From Chloroflexota bacterium (lineage in GTDB: Bacteria; Chloroflexota; Limnocylindria; Limnocylindrales; CSP1-4), in NCBI GenBank assembly GCA_017882025.1, contig JADGQG010000118.1:1-6041 (forward strand): a stretch of DNA of 6,041 bases, given 5' to 3'. The notes below the pieces were generated by a model. The model ran no database searches. It was given only the letters and a program-made list of their open reading frames with translations, and was not told the origin of the DNA. Made by a program: the position numbers and the translations under genes. Below, one piece after another: positions 5,783 to 6,041 of the stretch (positions within the stretch are counted from its first letter, which is position 1; every line of letters begins with the position of its first letter).

Positions 5783-6041
5783 CGACGGGGGAGGGGAGCA
5801 CGTCGGGACGGCGGCCGCCGCTCGTCGTCGTCGGCGGCCCGACTGCCACCGGCAAGACCGACCTTGCCGTGCGGCTCGCGCTCGCGCTCGGCGCCGATGG
5901 CATCCCGGCAGCGGTCATCTCGGCGGACTCGCGCCAGGTCTACCGGGGGACCGACGTCGCGACGGCGAAGCCCACCCTCGCCGAGCGTCGGGACGTGCCG
6001 CACCACGGCCTGGACCTCGCCGATCCGGACGAGCGCTTCTC
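5779..6041 (+). CDS. miaA: tRNA dimethylallyltransferase MiaA (3'-truncated by window edge)
   Basis: N-terminal part (87 codons) of MiaA, which transfers a dimethylallyl group from DMAPP to A37 of tRNA, making the i6A substrate of MiaB. The P-loop GPTATGKT is at about residues 20-27. It is followed by VISADSRQVYRGTDVATAKPT (Asp50 to Thr66), the conserved motif with the catalytic aspartate and tRNA/DMAPP contacts, and VPHHGLDLADPDERFS at the window edge. Full-length MiaA is about 300 residues, so roughly 70% is missing. No ATG, GTG or TTG exists in this frame between the in-frame stop at 5674-5676 and the P-loop. The proposed start is CTG at 5779, overlapping the miaB stop as CTGA, with GGGGAG 7 nt upstream. 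The ACG codons at 5782 and 5785 are less likely alternatives. The end of miaB and the start of miaA are therefore probably translationally coupled. Confidence 0.9.
   Translation, partial: MTTGEGSTSGRRPPLVVVGGPTATGKTDLAVRLALALGADGIPAAVISADSRQVYRGTDVATAKPTLAERRDVPHHGLDLADPDERF

Noticed and set aside
1..6041. Mobile element, CRISPR, toxin-antitoxin or defence cassette
   Set aside because: No transposase, integrase, regularly spaced repeats, attachment-like repeats or small paired ORFs. Codon use looks even and every coding stretch is a conserved housekeeping family.

Overview
This is a strongly GC-rich bacterial window holding one compact, all-plus-strand housekeeping gene cluster. The order is recX (5' end cut off), then rny, ymdB, a PHP-domain phosphoesterase, miaB and miaA (3' end cut off). 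An RNase Y and YmdB pair next to recombination genes and miaB/miaA, together with promoter elements of the TTGACC / TAGGCT type, suggests Chloroflexota (perhaps the uncultured Limnocylindria-like soil and freshwater lineages). This is inferred from gene order and protein flavour; another high-GC phylum is possible. I see no mobile element, CRISPR array, rRNA or tRNA gene.

Layout. Bases 2-490 are the end of recX, the RecA regulator. Bases 491-796 are the only substantial non-coding stretch. It holds a 9-bp GC-rich hairpin that probably ends the recA/recX transcript (509-540), a group of TGCCC/GGGCA repeats including a 7-bp palindrome (549-576), a good promoter (578-606, 17-bp spacer), and a leader of about 184 nt with two strong stem-loops and a Shine-Dalgarno sequence just before the rny ATG at 797. 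Downstream of that promoter the genes are almost fused. rny and ymdB are 2 nt apart, ymdB and the PHP gene overlap by 1 nt (TGATG), PHP and miaB overlap by 4 nt (GTGA), and miaB and miaA apparently overlap by 4 nt (CTGA). No internal terminator or promoter is evident, so they are probably one operon with translational coupling.

How the genes fit together. The operon is themed on RNA metabolism. RNase Y is a membrane-anchored endonuclease that starts mRNA decay. YmdB is a metallophosphoesterase that cleaves cyclic nucleotides. The PHP protein resembles phosphatases and exonucleases that act on nucleoside bisphosphates or short RNA ends. MiaA and MiaB perform consecutive steps of the tRNA A37 modification i6A to ms2i6A. 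The rny-ymdB-...-miaB neighbourhood near recA is also known from Bacillus subtilis, so this is an ancient conserved cluster rather than an accessory island.

I found no wholly new system. The points most worth checking are the apparent CTG start of miaA, the structured rny leader with its upstream repeats, three extra segments that make MiaB about 100 residues longer than usual, and a 14-bp tandem duplication at the very start of the PHP gene.
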